Source of the DNA: Ignavibacteria bacterium
GTDB taxonomy: Bacteria > Bacteroidota > Ignavibacteria > UBA10030
Direction: 5' to 3'
Assembly: GCA_016873805.1 (NCBI GenBank)
Contig: VGVZ01000006.1
Coordinates: 1-64,000, forward strand
DNA length: 64,000 bases
Under the pieces are notes generated by a model. That model saw only the letters and a list, made by a program, of their open reading frames with translations. It did not search any database and was not told the origin of the DNA. A program made the position numbers and the translations under genes. Shown one piece after another: positions 52,082-59,997 of this stretch. Each line of letters starts with the position of its first letter. The first letter of the stretch is position 1.

Positions 52082-54334
52082 CTATGCACTGGCCGCGAGT
52101 TCTTCCCGGACAAACTCCTCCTTGCATTCGGGACACTTCAAGAAGTTCCCTTTTGCCTGCGTGTACTTGGCCACGAGATAGGGATTTCCACATTGTCCGC
52201 ACTCTTCCCCAACAGGGCGATCCCACGACGCGAAATCACAATCGGGGTAGCGGGTGCAGCCGAAGAAGGAGCGGTTCCGTTTCCTCGTCTTCCGTTCGAC
52301 GATTTCCCCTTCGTTGCACTTTGGACACTTGATCCCCAGAGTGATGGGTTTCGTGTTTGTGCATGTCGGGTAGTTCGAACAGCCGAGGAAGGATCCGAAC
52401 CTTCCGGCCTTCACAACCATATTTTCTCCGCACTTGTCGCACACAATCCCTTCAGCATGGTTCTGGTCGAGGGCATCTTCGGGCAGCGGCTTGGTGTTCT
52501 TGCATGCCGGATATCCAGAACACGCCACGAATCGGCCATTCCGCCCCCATTTGATAACCATGGGTTTCCCACATTGTTCGCACGATTCGTCTGTCTTTTC
52601 AATCAGGGATTTCTTGATGGAGGTCGCCTTTTTGTCGACCGCCTCAACGGCGGCAATGAACGGGTTGTAGAAATCCTTCATCACCTTCACGTACTTCTGC
52701 TTGCCCGATGCAATCGTGTCAAGTTCTTCCTCCATTTTCGCGGTGAACTTGACATTGAAGATATTCGGGAAGTGTTCCACGAGCAGCATGTTCACCTGAA
52801 TCCCGAGGTCCGTCGCAAAGAGTTTCCGGTCGGTTTGTTCGACATACTTCCGATCGATGACTGTGCTCACGATCAGCGCATAGGTGCTCGGACGGCCGAT
52901 CCCCAGCGATTCAAGTTCCTTCACAAGACTGCTCTCTGTGAAGCGTGCCGGCGGCTTTGTGAAATGCTGGCGCGGGAGAATATCTCTGACAACTGCCTCT
53001 TGACCGGTGGCCACGTTCTCGGGCACCTTGGACGTGGGATCTTCGTCCTCCTTCCCGTTCTCCTCGGCCATGTCGTCGTAGACCTGCAAGAATCCTCGGA
53101 ACTTTGGGATCTGGTCTGATGCGCGGAAGAGGTAATCTCCGCCGGTCACTTCGACGCTGATCTGTTCGAACTGAGCCGGCGTCATCTGGCAAGAAAGGAA
53201 CCGATTCCAGATCAATTCATACAAGAGATAGGCATCTTTTTCCAGGAACTTCATGACGACCTTCGGCGTGTACTTCATCGAGGTGGGACGTATCGCTTCG
53301 TGCGCGTCCTGAGACGCCTTTCCCTTCTTGAACAGACGCGGCTCTTTCGGAACGTACTCCTTGCCGTAGTTTTCGTAAATGTATTCTCTCACTTGGCTGA
53401 CGGCTTCGTCGCTGAGGCGCGTCGAATCCGTTCGCATGTAGGTAATGAGACCAGTGCTCCCTTCATCTCCCAGCTCCACACCTTCATAAAGTTTCTGTGC
53501 CAGGGACATCGTGCGCTTCGCCGAAAAACGAAGTCGTTTCGCAGCCTCTTGCTGGAGCGTACTGGTGATGAACGGCGGTGGAGGACTGCGCTTGACCATC
53601 CGGCGGTCCACGGCGCCGATGGCAAACTTCTGTCGCCGGATGTCGTTCACGTAACCGATCGCGGTGGTTTCATTCGGAATATGTGGATCGTCTCCCGAAA
53701 CCCTCATCAGTTTGGCAAAAAACGGTTCTGAAGATCCCGTTTGAAATTCACCCGTGATTGACCAGTACTCTTCCGGTACGAATCCTCGAATCGCCACTTC
53801 GCGTTCGCAAATGAGTCGCAGTGCCACCGATTGGACGCGTCCCGCCGAGAGCCCGTAATAGAGCGTCTTCCAGATGAACGGACTGATCTTGTACCCCACG
53901 ATGCGATCCATTGCCCGACGCGCCTGCTGAGACATGACGAGATTCGTATTCAGCTTCTTGGGATGCGCCATCGCCGCCTTGATCCCTGAAGCCGTAATCT
54001 CGTGAAAAAGCACTCTCTTGATATTGCCGTTACTCGAACCGATTTCCTCGGCGATGTGCGCGGCGATGGCCTCGCCCTCACGGTCCGGATCTGTGGCAAT
54101 AAACACAGACTTGCACTTCGCGGACTTCTGTTTCAGTTTCTCGACAACCTCTTCCTTCCCGCTGATCGTTTCATACACGACTTCAAAGTTCTTGTCGACA
54201 TCCACACTGAGTTTGCTTTTCGGCAGGTTCTTGATATGGCCAACCGAAGCTTCAACAACGTATTCGTTTCCAAGATACTTGTTGATCGTCTTTGCCTTGG
54301 CGGGTGATTCAACGATGATTAACGCCTTCTCCAT
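52082..54334 (-). CDS. topA: DNA topoisomerase I
   Basis: 750 residues. The N-terminal Toprim domain starts KALIIVESPAKAKTINKYLG and includes FIATDPDREGEAIAAHI. The catalytic tyrosine lies in TGLITYMRTDSTRLS. The C-terminus carries three zinc-ribbon modules (CEQCG...CSGYPAC, CDKCG...CSNYPTC, CPKCN...CTRYPDC) and a fourth pair set (CGQCG...CPEC). It relaxes negative supercoils by single-strand passage. The arrangement smg-topA and topA-xer is classical. Confidence 0.97.
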   Translation of the reverse strand: MEKALIIVESPAKAKTINKYLGNEYVVEASVGHIKNLPKSKLSVDVDKNFEVVYETISGKEEVVEKLKQKSAKCKSVFIATDPDREGEAIAAHIAEEIGSSNGNIKRVLFHEITASGIKAAMAHPKKLNTNLVMSQQARRAMDRIVGYKISPFIWKTLYYGLSAGRVQSVALRLICEREVAIRGFVPEEYWSITGEFQTGSSEPFFAKLMRVSGDDPHIPNETTAIGYVNDIRRQKFAIGAVDRRMVKRSPPPPFITSTLQQEAAKRLRFSAKRTMSLAQKLYEGVELGDEGSTGLITYMRTDSTRLSDEAVSQVREYIYENYGKEYVPKEPRLFKKGKASQDAHEAIRPTSMKYTPKVVMKFLEKDAYLLYELIWNRFLSCQMTPAQFEQISVEVTGGDYLFRASDQIPKFRGFLQVYDDMAEENGKEDEDPTSKVPENVATGQEAVVRDILPRQHFTKPPARFTESSLVKELESLGIGRPSTYALIVSTVIDRKYVEQTDRKLFATDLGIQVNMLLVEHFPNIFNVKFTAKMEEELDTIASGKQKYVKVMKDFYNPFIAAVEAVDKKATSIKKSLIEKTDESCEQCGKPMVIKWGRNGRFVACSGYPACKNTKPLPEDALDQNHAEGIVCDKCGENMVVKAGRFGSFLGCSNYPTCTNTKPITLGIKCPKCNEGEIVERKTRKRNRSFFGCTRYPDCDFASWDRPVGEECGQCGNPYLVAKYTQAKGNFLKCPECKEEFVREELAASA

Positions 54335-54345
54335 TACCTTCCCAT

Positions 54346-54801
54346 CTAGTGTATTGTGTCGTTTCCGTCGAACGAAATTCGCGAGGCCCCCCCCTCCGAA
54401 TCATCGCTCCCAAACAGCACTGCGGCAACAAACGTCTTGATCTCCTCGACTCCGACGGACGAAAATCCCGCAGACATAATCTTCTCAATGATGTTCTCCA
54501 TTTCAACAACGCCCAGGAGTCCGAGCTGATGGCATTGCAGCAGATATCCCTGAGCTTCCCTCTGGATCACTTGCTTCTCCGCCTCGTGCAACACGCGGTG
54601 CGATTTCTTCTCCGGCTTTTCGTTCAACAGCACCACCTGTCCGACAGACATCCGATCGAACAGCCAGGCAAACGCTGTGGAGATCTCGCTTTGGGTATAC
54701 CCTTTCCGCGTCAAGAGCGATACGTCCACCTCGTTCAGTTGTTTGTTGGTCCTCAGCTCATTCACCAAGAACAGAATGATTTCGACCACGCGCTCGTACA
54801 T
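54346..54801 (-). CDS. smg: Smg/DUF494 family protein
   Basis: 151 residues. The pattern MYERVVEIILFLVNELRTN...LTRKGYTQSEISTAFAWLFDR is typical of Smg (DUF494), which is nearly always adjacent to dprA or topA. The function is unknown. It starts 12 bp after ybeY and ends 11 bp before topA. Confidence 0.85.
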   Translation of the reverse strand: MYERVVEIILFLVNELRTNKQLNEVDVSLLTRKGYTQSEISTAFAWLFDRMSVGQVVLLNEKPEKKSHRVLHEAEKQVIQREAQGYLLQCHQLGLLGVVEMENIIEKIMSAGFSSVGVEEIKTFVAAVLFGSDDSEGGASRISFDGNDTIH

Positions 54802-54813
54802 GCCGTATCCTTG

Positions 54814-55221
54814 CTATTGGCACATCCGGAGATACTTGTCTTCGAGTTTCCTCATTCGTGATCTTCCCGCACGACTCGCATCGCTGTAGCCGAGCAGATG
54901 CAAGGTGCCGTGGATCAACAGCCGGCGCACTTCCTCGGTAAACGCGACACGATATTCTCTTGCCTGGCGTTGGGCGCTGTCAAGATTCACGTAGAGCTCG
55001 CCATCGGGCCAGGTATCGTCCCGAAACGGAAACGCGATCACATCCGTACTGGAGTCATGATTGAGAAACTTGCGATTGACGCTCCGCATATGCGCATGCC
55101 CCACGAATACGACAGCGATCCCCCGTTTCGTTTCTTGATCTTTCAAAACCGTCTCGATTGTTCGTATCGCAGTCTTCGACGGGAACCGCCGCTTCGGGTG
55201 CTGATTATGGACAATAATCAT
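54814..55221 (-). CDS. ybeY: Endoribonuclease YbeY (16S rRNA maturation)
   Basis: 135 residues. Landmarks are HMRSVNRKFLNHDSSTDVIAFPF and the metal site HGTLHLLGYSD. The third ligand of the usual HxxxHxxxxxH motif is Asp instead of His; the same substitution is, as I recall, common in Bacteroidota YbeY, so the enzyme is probably active. It trims the 16S rRNA 3' end and takes part in ribosome quality control. It starts 3 bp after the preceding hypothetical gene. Confidence 0.92.
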   Translation of the reverse strand: MIIVHNQHPKRRFPSKTAIRTIETVLKDQETKRGIAVVFVGHAHMRSVNRKFLNHDSSTDVIAFPFRDDTWPDGELYVNLDSAQRQAREYRVAFTEEVRRLLIHGTLHLLGYSDASRAGRSRMRKLEDKYLRMCQ

Positions 55222-55224
55222 CGG

Positions 55225-55788
55225 TTATCGACCCGATCGTCTCTTTCTCTGGCTGCTTGTCGAGTCCTTTTTTGCGGAAACCTTGGTTCGCCTCACTTTT
55301 TTCCCCGCACTGCGCATAGGTCTCCGGGCTGATCCTTCCGCCGACGAGTGTTCTCGAGCCGGGAGAATTTCCTCGGTCAGCGAGAGCGCGATGCCGGAGA
55401 GCATCACCTCCGGACCGAGCGTCGTGAAGTCCCCGGAGAGGATCCCGCTGTCGACGTTCGCATAGAGTGAACAGCCCGCCTCCCGCTCGACGATGAGTCC
55501 GGAGAGTTTCCCCTGCACCTCTCCAACAAACGTGACTTCCCCGAGAGTTTCACTGGCCACGTATCCGGTGCAGAAATGGAGCTGCAAGTGGGCCGTGGGG
55601 GTATAGACGGAAACGAGATTACCTCGTTTCCGGCCGATCCTGATGTTCGGGTAGATTTCCAGACTCAGTTTGCGTCCAAGCTCGGGACGGCTGAGATCGT
55701 AGCGGGCCCCGTTTGATGTCTTCGCGGCAGCCACGCCCAGGACCCCGGCGATCTTTTCGAGATCACGTTGGCTGAATTCGAAGCTCAT
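55225..55788 (-). CDS. Conserved-looking hypothetical protein with basic tail
   Basis: 187 residues. I recognise no family. Residues 1-145 look globular and beta-rich (RKLSLEIYPNIRIGRKRGNLVSVYT, AHLQLHFCTGYVASETLGEVTFVGEVQGKLSGLIVEREAGCSLYANV). The last ~40 residues are Lys/Arg/Ser-rich (KKVRRTKVSAKKDSTSSQRK), as in nucleic-acid-associated proteins. There is no signal peptide. It heads the run ybeY-smg-topA-xerC-hpf-hprK with only 3 bp to ybeY, which suggests a link to RNA or ribosome metabolism. A ribosome site (GAGGA) lies about 10 nt upstream of ATG 55788. Confidence 0.7.
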   Translation of the reverse strand: MSFEFSQRDLEKIAGVLGVAAAKTSNGARYDLSRPELGRKLSLEIYPNIRIGRKRGNLVSVYTPTAHLQLHFCTGYVASETLGEVTFVGEVQGKLSGLIVEREAGCSLYANVDSGILSGDFTTLGPEVMLSGIALSLTEEILPAREHSSAEGSARRPMRSAGKKVRRTKVSAKKDSTSSQRKRRSGR

Positions 55789-55811
55789 AGGTGGTAGTTC
55801 CTCATATCAAT

Positions 55812-55860
55812 AAAAAACCCGCCCTGCACCGGAATCAGTACGTCGACGTGCAAGTCGGGG
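55812..55860 (-). terminator. Terminator or attenuator upstream of the 55.2-kb operon
   Basis: On the minus strand CCCG/CGGG and TGCAC/GTGCA pair around a 3x3 internal loop and an 18-nt apical loop, followed directly by six T's (opposite 55812-55817). It ends about 24 bp before the next start codon, so it could attenuate that operon. Confidence 0.5.
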
Positions 55861-56012
55861 GAAAGACTCTCTGATCGATGATTTGTTGTCGAAAATCTTC
55901 GAATGATCGCGTGTTCCCCGCTGTTCGTGTTCGTTGAATCCTCGAACCGCCGCCGGCTGTCCAATCGTCTCGGTTCTCGCCAGCATACGGCAGTGCCCAT
56001 CCAGACTCAGCC
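55812..56012 (-). ncRNA. Candidate ~200-nt small RNA or leader RNA
   Basis: A near-consensus promoter (56047-56019) and an intrinsic-terminator-like hairpin (55860-55812) bracket about 200 nt with several local hairpins (GCC-GGC, GAACCG/CGGTTC, TCGAA/TTCGA). I found no match to 6S, tmRNA, SRP RNA or a known riboswitch. The competing reading is a short protein gene with a one-base frameshift in the C5 run near 55860. Confidence 0.3.
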
Positions 56013-56018
56013 AATTGC

Positions 56019-56047
56019 AATATACTCACGGAGTTCCCGATTGTCAA
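56019..56047 (-). promoter_or_regulatory. Near-consensus sigma-70 promoter before the ybeY-topA operon
   Basis: Minus strand -35 TTGACA (56047-56042), 17-bp spacer, -10 TATATT (56024-56019). It begins just after the MBL hydrolase stop codon, and the leader to ATG 55788 is about 225 nt. Confidence 0.65.
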
Positions 56048-56050
56048 GAA

Positions 56051-56950
56051 TCAGAGCTCAAGCTCGAGGTTTTCCTCGGCGGCAAAACACTCAAACGAGT
56101 ATCCCATCCTCTTGATCTCGTTGCGACACGCCTTCACGATCTTGTCGACGTCGTTATCCGAATGGTTTGGATCGTGATGGAAGAGACACAGTTTGCGAAC
56201 ACCTGCCTCGGCGGCGACGCGCAGCGCGAACAAGTAGTGCGAGTGCCCCCAACCGACACGATCGACGTACTCTTCGGGTGTATAGGTCGCATCGTGGATG
56301 AGCAAGTCTGCGTCCCGACAGAATTCGAACACCCGCTGGTTTGGATCGCCGTTTGTCTCTTCAAATTTGTCCTTCACCAGATCCTCGAAATTCTCCAGCG
56401 AAGCCGCCGCCCCCCGATCATACGGTTCATTGTCCGAGATATACACCAGGGTCTTTCCATTGAACTCGATCCGATACGCGACCGTGAAGCCGGGGTGGTT
56501 CACGTACATCGTACGAACCTTCGCCCCATAGACATCGAGATTCTGCTCGTCCTTCACCGGGCGAAACGTCAGCGTCGCTTTCAGCTCATTCAGCTGGACC
56601 GGGAAATAGATGCGGTTCATCTGATCCGAGACAATTTCGCTCAGTTTCTTCTCCGGTCGCTCCGTCCCGACGATGACAAGCGTGTTGCCGCTGACGAACG
56701 CCGGTTTGAAGAACGGAAAGCCCTGGATGTGATCCCAGTGCGGGTGTGTAATCAGCACCGTGGCATGGACCGATTGCCCGCGAGCCATCAGTTGATCACC
56801 GAGTTTCCGGATTCCGGTCCCTGCATCGAGAATGATCAATTCGTCGTTTCCGAGCCGGATTTCCGTGCACGGGGTATTCCCGCCATACCGGACTGTCGAT
56901 TCGCCGGGCGTTGGGATAGATCCTCTGACTCCCCAAAATCGCAGTCTCAT
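56051..56950 (-). CDS. MBL-fold metallo-hydrolase
   Basis: 299 residues from ATG 56950 (MRLRFWGVRGSIPTPG); longer frames add unrelated sequence. The metal-binding HxHxDH appears as THPHWDHIQGFPFF. The start MRLRFWGVRGSIPTPGESTVRYGGNTPCTEI is typical of phosphodiesterase-like MBL proteins of the RNase Z/PhnP branch. Later ligands are in LLIHDATYTPEEY and GWGHSHY. It is cytoplasmic with unknown substrate, possibly a cyclic phosphate or nucleotide. It is the last gene of a tightly packed operon. Confidence 0.9.
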   Translation of the reverse strand: MRLRFWGVRGSIPTPGESTVRYGGNTPCTEIRLGNDELIILDAGTGIRKLGDQLMARGQSVHATVLITHPHWDHIQGFPFFKPAFVSGNTLVIVGTERPEKKLSEIVSDQMNRIYFPVQLNELKATLTFRPVKDEQNLDVYGAKVRTMYVNHPGFTVAYRIEFNGKTLVYISDNEPYDRGAAASLENFEDLVKDKFEETNGDPNQRVFEFCRDADLLIHDATYTPEEYVDRVGWGHSHYLFALRVAAEAGVRKLCLFHHDPNHSDNDVDKIVKACRNEIKRMGYSFECFAAEENLELEL

Positions 56951-56969
56951 GTTCGAAGTCCCTGGTTGC

Positions 56970-57473
56970 TCATCTGTATGTCTTGACATAGTCCATGTAG
57001 TTGCGGGCGGATTGCACAATCTTCATCCGCTCGGCTTCGGTCAGATCGCGCTTCACCCGCGCCGGAATTCCCGCCACCAGCGTTCCTGCCGGCACATGGA
57101 ATCCCTCAAGCACGAGCGATCCGGCCGCGACAAACGCGAAATCGCCAATGTCCGCACCGTCCAAAACCTTCGCTCCGAGTCCAATCAAACAGCTATTCCC
57201 AATCTTGGCGCCGTGGAGGATCGAACCGTGTCCAATCGTGACATCCGATCCGATCACGAGAGGATGCGTTCGGTGGGAGACATGCAGCACGCAACTGTCC
57301 TGGATATTCGTCCGCTCTCCGATCCTGATGAAATGAACATCGCCGCGAATAACGGTGTTGAACCACACACTGCTCTCTTTCCCGATCTCGACATCGCCGA
57401 TAATCTTCGCTCCTTCGGCGACAAACACCGAGGCGTCAACTCTGGGCGTGATTCCTTGATAGGGTATGATCAC
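56970..57473 (-). CDS. Gamma-carbonic anhydrase family hexapeptide protein
   Basis: 167 residues of left-handed beta-helix hexapeptide repeats (IIGDVEIGKESSVWFNTVIRGDV, IRIGERTNIQDSCVLH, VTIGHGSILHGAKIGNSCLIGLGAKV). The zinc-ligand histidines of the family appear in VLHVSHR and IGHGSILHG. Many members are active only weakly or under oxidation control. Its stop lies 19 bp before the MBL gene, and its start overlaps the DUF3108 stop by 4 nt. Confidence 0.9.
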   Translation of the reverse strand: MIIPYQGITPRVDASVFVAEGAKIIGDVEIGKESSVWFNTVIRGDVHFIRIGERTNIQDSCVLHVSHRTHPLVIGSDVTIGHGSILHGAKIGNSCLIGLGAKVLDGADIGDFAFVAAGSLVLEGFHVPAGTLVAGIPARVKRDLTEAERMKIVQSARNYMDYVKTYR

Positions 57474-58357
57474 GGCTTCTTCCCCTCGGTGAATCGTGGC
57501 GGAATCCAGTTCGTGCGCTTCCAGCGCAGAAGTTCGATGTGGACGCTTCCCAGAATCACATTCATCCGCGCCTCAATGGGGATCCGCGCGGAATCGTTGC
57601 TGAACCACCCGCGAAATCCCCCCGTCATTCCATAGATCCCGACGTAGTCCGCTTTGCCGTCAAATTCCAGGACATCGACAGGATAGTTGATCGCGTCGAT
57701 CTCCGAGCGGGTTCGTTTCCCCATGAAGTTGATGAAGGTCTTGACCTCGACGTCATCGATGATCGTCGGGACGTTGACTTTCTTCGTTTCCAACACGTTT
57801 TCGCGGGCATAGAAAAAGAGAGACAATCCGTCCTGAATAGGCGCCGAGATCGCGATCGTGTCCGAACGAATGCGCTGGATCGGCTTGCTCCTTTCCTGCT
57901 TGATCAGATCGATGGTTGCGCGTTTCGCGTCGTAGTCGAACTGAATTTGCCGACTCACAATCTCTTTTTCCGTGCTATCGACGGAGAGAAAGACATGTGA
58001 GTAGATGCCCCGGTCAACGATGCTCTCAAAAAGGACATGAAGGTCAACAAGCCAACCAAGCGATGGATTGGAATCGATGTACGCTTTGGCGTGATACACA
58101 AGTTTTCCCCTGTGTTCACGCTGGTCCAGAACCTGAATCTTAATCGTCCCGAGATTCAGGAAGGCATAACTCACCTTGTAGACGAGTTCCTCACCCACCT
58201 GGAGCATGGGACCCGCAGGGGGCAAACCCGGGGCAATCTCCGCTATCCTCTCAGCTGCCGGGACATCTTGCACCCCCGAAAGGGAAACCCCGGCAGCGAT
58301 GACGAGAGCGAGAGGCAGCTTCCAGCTCCACGGTCGCTCAGAACGCCACGTCGGCAT
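57470..58357 (-). CDS. DUF3108 domain protein, exported
   Basis: 295 residues. A signal peptide is seen (WKLPLALVIAAGVSLSGVQDVPAA). The body is a beta-barrel-like DUF3108 domain (LQVGEELVYKVSYAFLNLGTIKIQV, YHAKAYIDSNPSLGWLVDLHVLFESIVD, DDVEVKTFINFMGKRTRSEIDAINYPVDVLEF). Members are periplasmic proteins of unknown role, often near envelope genes. It overlaps the downstream gamma-carbonic anhydrase start by 4 nt and follows the S41 peptidase by 2 bp. Confidence 0.85.
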   Translation of the reverse strand: MPTWRSERPWSWKLPLALVIAAGVSLSGVQDVPAAERIAEIAPGLPPAGPMLQVGEELVYKVSYAFLNLGTIKIQVLDQREHRGKLVYHAKAYIDSNPSLGWLVDLHVLFESIVDRGIYSHVFLSVDSTEKEIVSRQIQFDYDAKRATIDLIKQERSKPIQRIRSDTIAISAPIQDGLSLFFYARENVLETKKVNVPTIIDDVEVKTFINFMGKRTRSEIDAINYPVDVLEFDGKADYVGIYGMTGGFRGWFSNDSARIPIEARMNVILGSVHIELLRWKRTNWIPPRFTEGKKP

Positions 58358-58359
58358 GT

Positions 58360-59997
58360 CTATCGCAGCCTCGCAATCTTTTCCGCCTCGGGAAACAGAC
58401 TTATGGCCAGCTTGAACTGTCTGTCGATTTCAAGGAAGAACGGAAACATCGATTCGTTGCCCCATATGCTCTGAGCCACATATGCTTTCAGGCTGGCTTC
58501 GATGTATGCCCGATCATGCCCGAACTGATTCTCGATGATGGTAATTCCCTTTTTCTCGATGAACGACCGGAACTGAATCATCATCGCGTCAGAAATCTTG
58601 TAGGATTTCTTGAATTCATCGAAGTTCTTTTCGTATCTGGCGCGAATGCTTCGTCCTTCACGATCGAGGTAGCCGGAAATGAACGACACGAAGAGATCGC
58701 GACGTCGAATCGAAGCGCCGAGGCTGGTGACGCTGTCTCCCTTGACGATGTAATCCGGGGTAATCCCTCCGCCGCCGTACACAAGCCGCCCCGCGTTCGT
58801 TGCGAATGTTGGACGCGCAGAATCCGGAATCGTCTTCTGCTCCATCTCATGCTGAATGTTTGCTCCTTCTTCCTCTTCCCGTTCGAACGCTTCACGCTGA
58901 TAGAGCGATTTCTCTTTCCCTTCGTACGGGCGCTGGATGAGTCTGCCGCTGGGAGTGTAGTAGCGCGAGATGGTCATGCGAATGGCTGATCCGTCTCCCA
59001 GTTTCCACTGCCGCTGAACCAATCCTTTGCCAAAACTTGTCTCTCCCACGATGAGACCGCGATCCCAATCCTGGATCGCTCCTGCGACGATTTCGCTTGC
59101 GCTCGCCGATGCATTGCTCAGCAGGATAATCACCGGCAGTCTTTCATATTCCTCACCCGTTTTGGCGTAGTAGACCTCATCGAATTCGCTTCGTCGTCCT
59201 TTGGTGAAGACGATCTTCTTGGGTGCGGCAGGCGTCCCGCCGTCAATGAAAAGATCCGCCATGCGCACCGCTTCTTCCAGAAATCCACCGGGATTCAATC
59301 GCAGATCGAGGATGAGTCTCTTCATCCCCTCGGCTTTGAGCTTCTTGAGCGCACGCTGCATCTCTTCATTTGTCTGCTCGTTGAAACGTGTCGAGCGAAT
59401 ATATCCGATTTCCGGCGCGACCATGATCGATGCATCCACGCTGTACAGAGGAATCTCATCCCGCGTGATCTCGAAGTCCAAGGGTTCGCGTTCACCGACC
59501 CGAATGATCGTCACCTTCACCCGGGTCCCTTTTGGTCCTCGAAGATTCTTTCGAACCTGTTCATCGGTGAATCCGATCGCCGACTTTCCTTCAATCTTCA
59601 CGATCTTGTCGTTCGACAGAATTCCCAGTTTCGCCGATGGTCCGCCTCCAATCGGCTCGAGAACGGTAATCGTATCATTCAATACCCGGAATTGGATTCC
59701 GATTCCTTCAAACTTCCCGCGGAAATCCTCGGTCACCGCCTCAAACGCTTTGGGCGAGATGTACACGGAATGCGGATCGAGGTTCTCGAGCATCCCATGG
59801 ATCGCCGCTTCCGTGAGTTTCTGGGCATCAACTTCCTCGACGTAGTACTTCTCCGCGAAGCTGAGGACATCCTTGAATTTTGTAATTTGCACATAGATGT
59901 TGTCGCTGGAGATCAGTTGATTGATTTCCATTCCGACAAACATGCTGACGAGGACCAGCACGAAAACACTGATGGTCGAAAATCTCTTTTTCATCAC
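58360..59997 (-). CDS. C-terminal processing protease (S41 family, PDZ-containing)
   Basis: 545 residues. An N-terminal membrane anchor or signal (about 8-30) precedes a PDZ domain (about 90-175, FEGIGIQFRVLNDTITVLEPIGGGPSAKLGI). The S41 catalytic domain has the nucleophile Ser in LSNASASASEIVAGAIQDWDRG and the Lys in GETSFGKGLVQ. Such proteases trim exported proteins from their C-termini. The C-terminal ~150 residues form the helical tail common in Bacteroidota homologues. The start overlaps the GH57 stop by 4 nt. Confidence 0.92.
   Translation of the reverse strand: MMKKRFSTISVFVLVLVSMFVGMEINQLISSDNIYVQITKFKDVLSFAEKYYVEEVDAQKLTEAAIHGMLENLDPHSVYISPKAFEAVTEDFRGKFEGIGIQFRVLNDTITVLEPIGGGPSAKLGILSNDKIVKIEGKSAIGFTDEQVRKNLRGPKGTRVKVTIIRVGEREPLDFEITRDEIPLYSVDASIMVAPEIGYIRSTRFNEQTNEEMQRALKKLKAEGMKRLILDLRLNPGGFLEEAVRMADLFIDGGTPAAPKKIVFTKGRRSEFDEVYYAKTGEEYERLPVIILLSNASASASEIVAGAIQDWDRGLIVGETSFGKGLVQRQWKLGDGSAIRMTISRYYTPSGRLIQRPYEGKEKSLYQREAFEREEEEGANIQHEMEQKTIPDSARPTFATNAGRLVYGGGGITPDYIVKGDSVTSLGASIRRRDLFVSFISGYLDREGRSIRARYEKNFDEFKKSYKISDAMMIQFRSFIEKKGITIIENQFGHDRAYIEASLKAYVAQSIWGNESMFPFFLEIDRQFKLAISLFPEAEKIARLR

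Noticed and set aside
51875-53119. 414-codon plus-strand frame opposite topA
   Set aside because: Antisense to the zinc-ribbon region of topA; composition rich in Arg/His/Pro and no recognisable domain.
55785-56000. 71-codon minus-strand frame upstream of the hypothetical gene
   Set aside because: Its N-terminal half is Arg/Ser-rich shadow-like sequence; only the last ~25 residues look protein-like, and in a different frame from the preceding protein-like part. Reported as part of the leader finding instead of as a gene.
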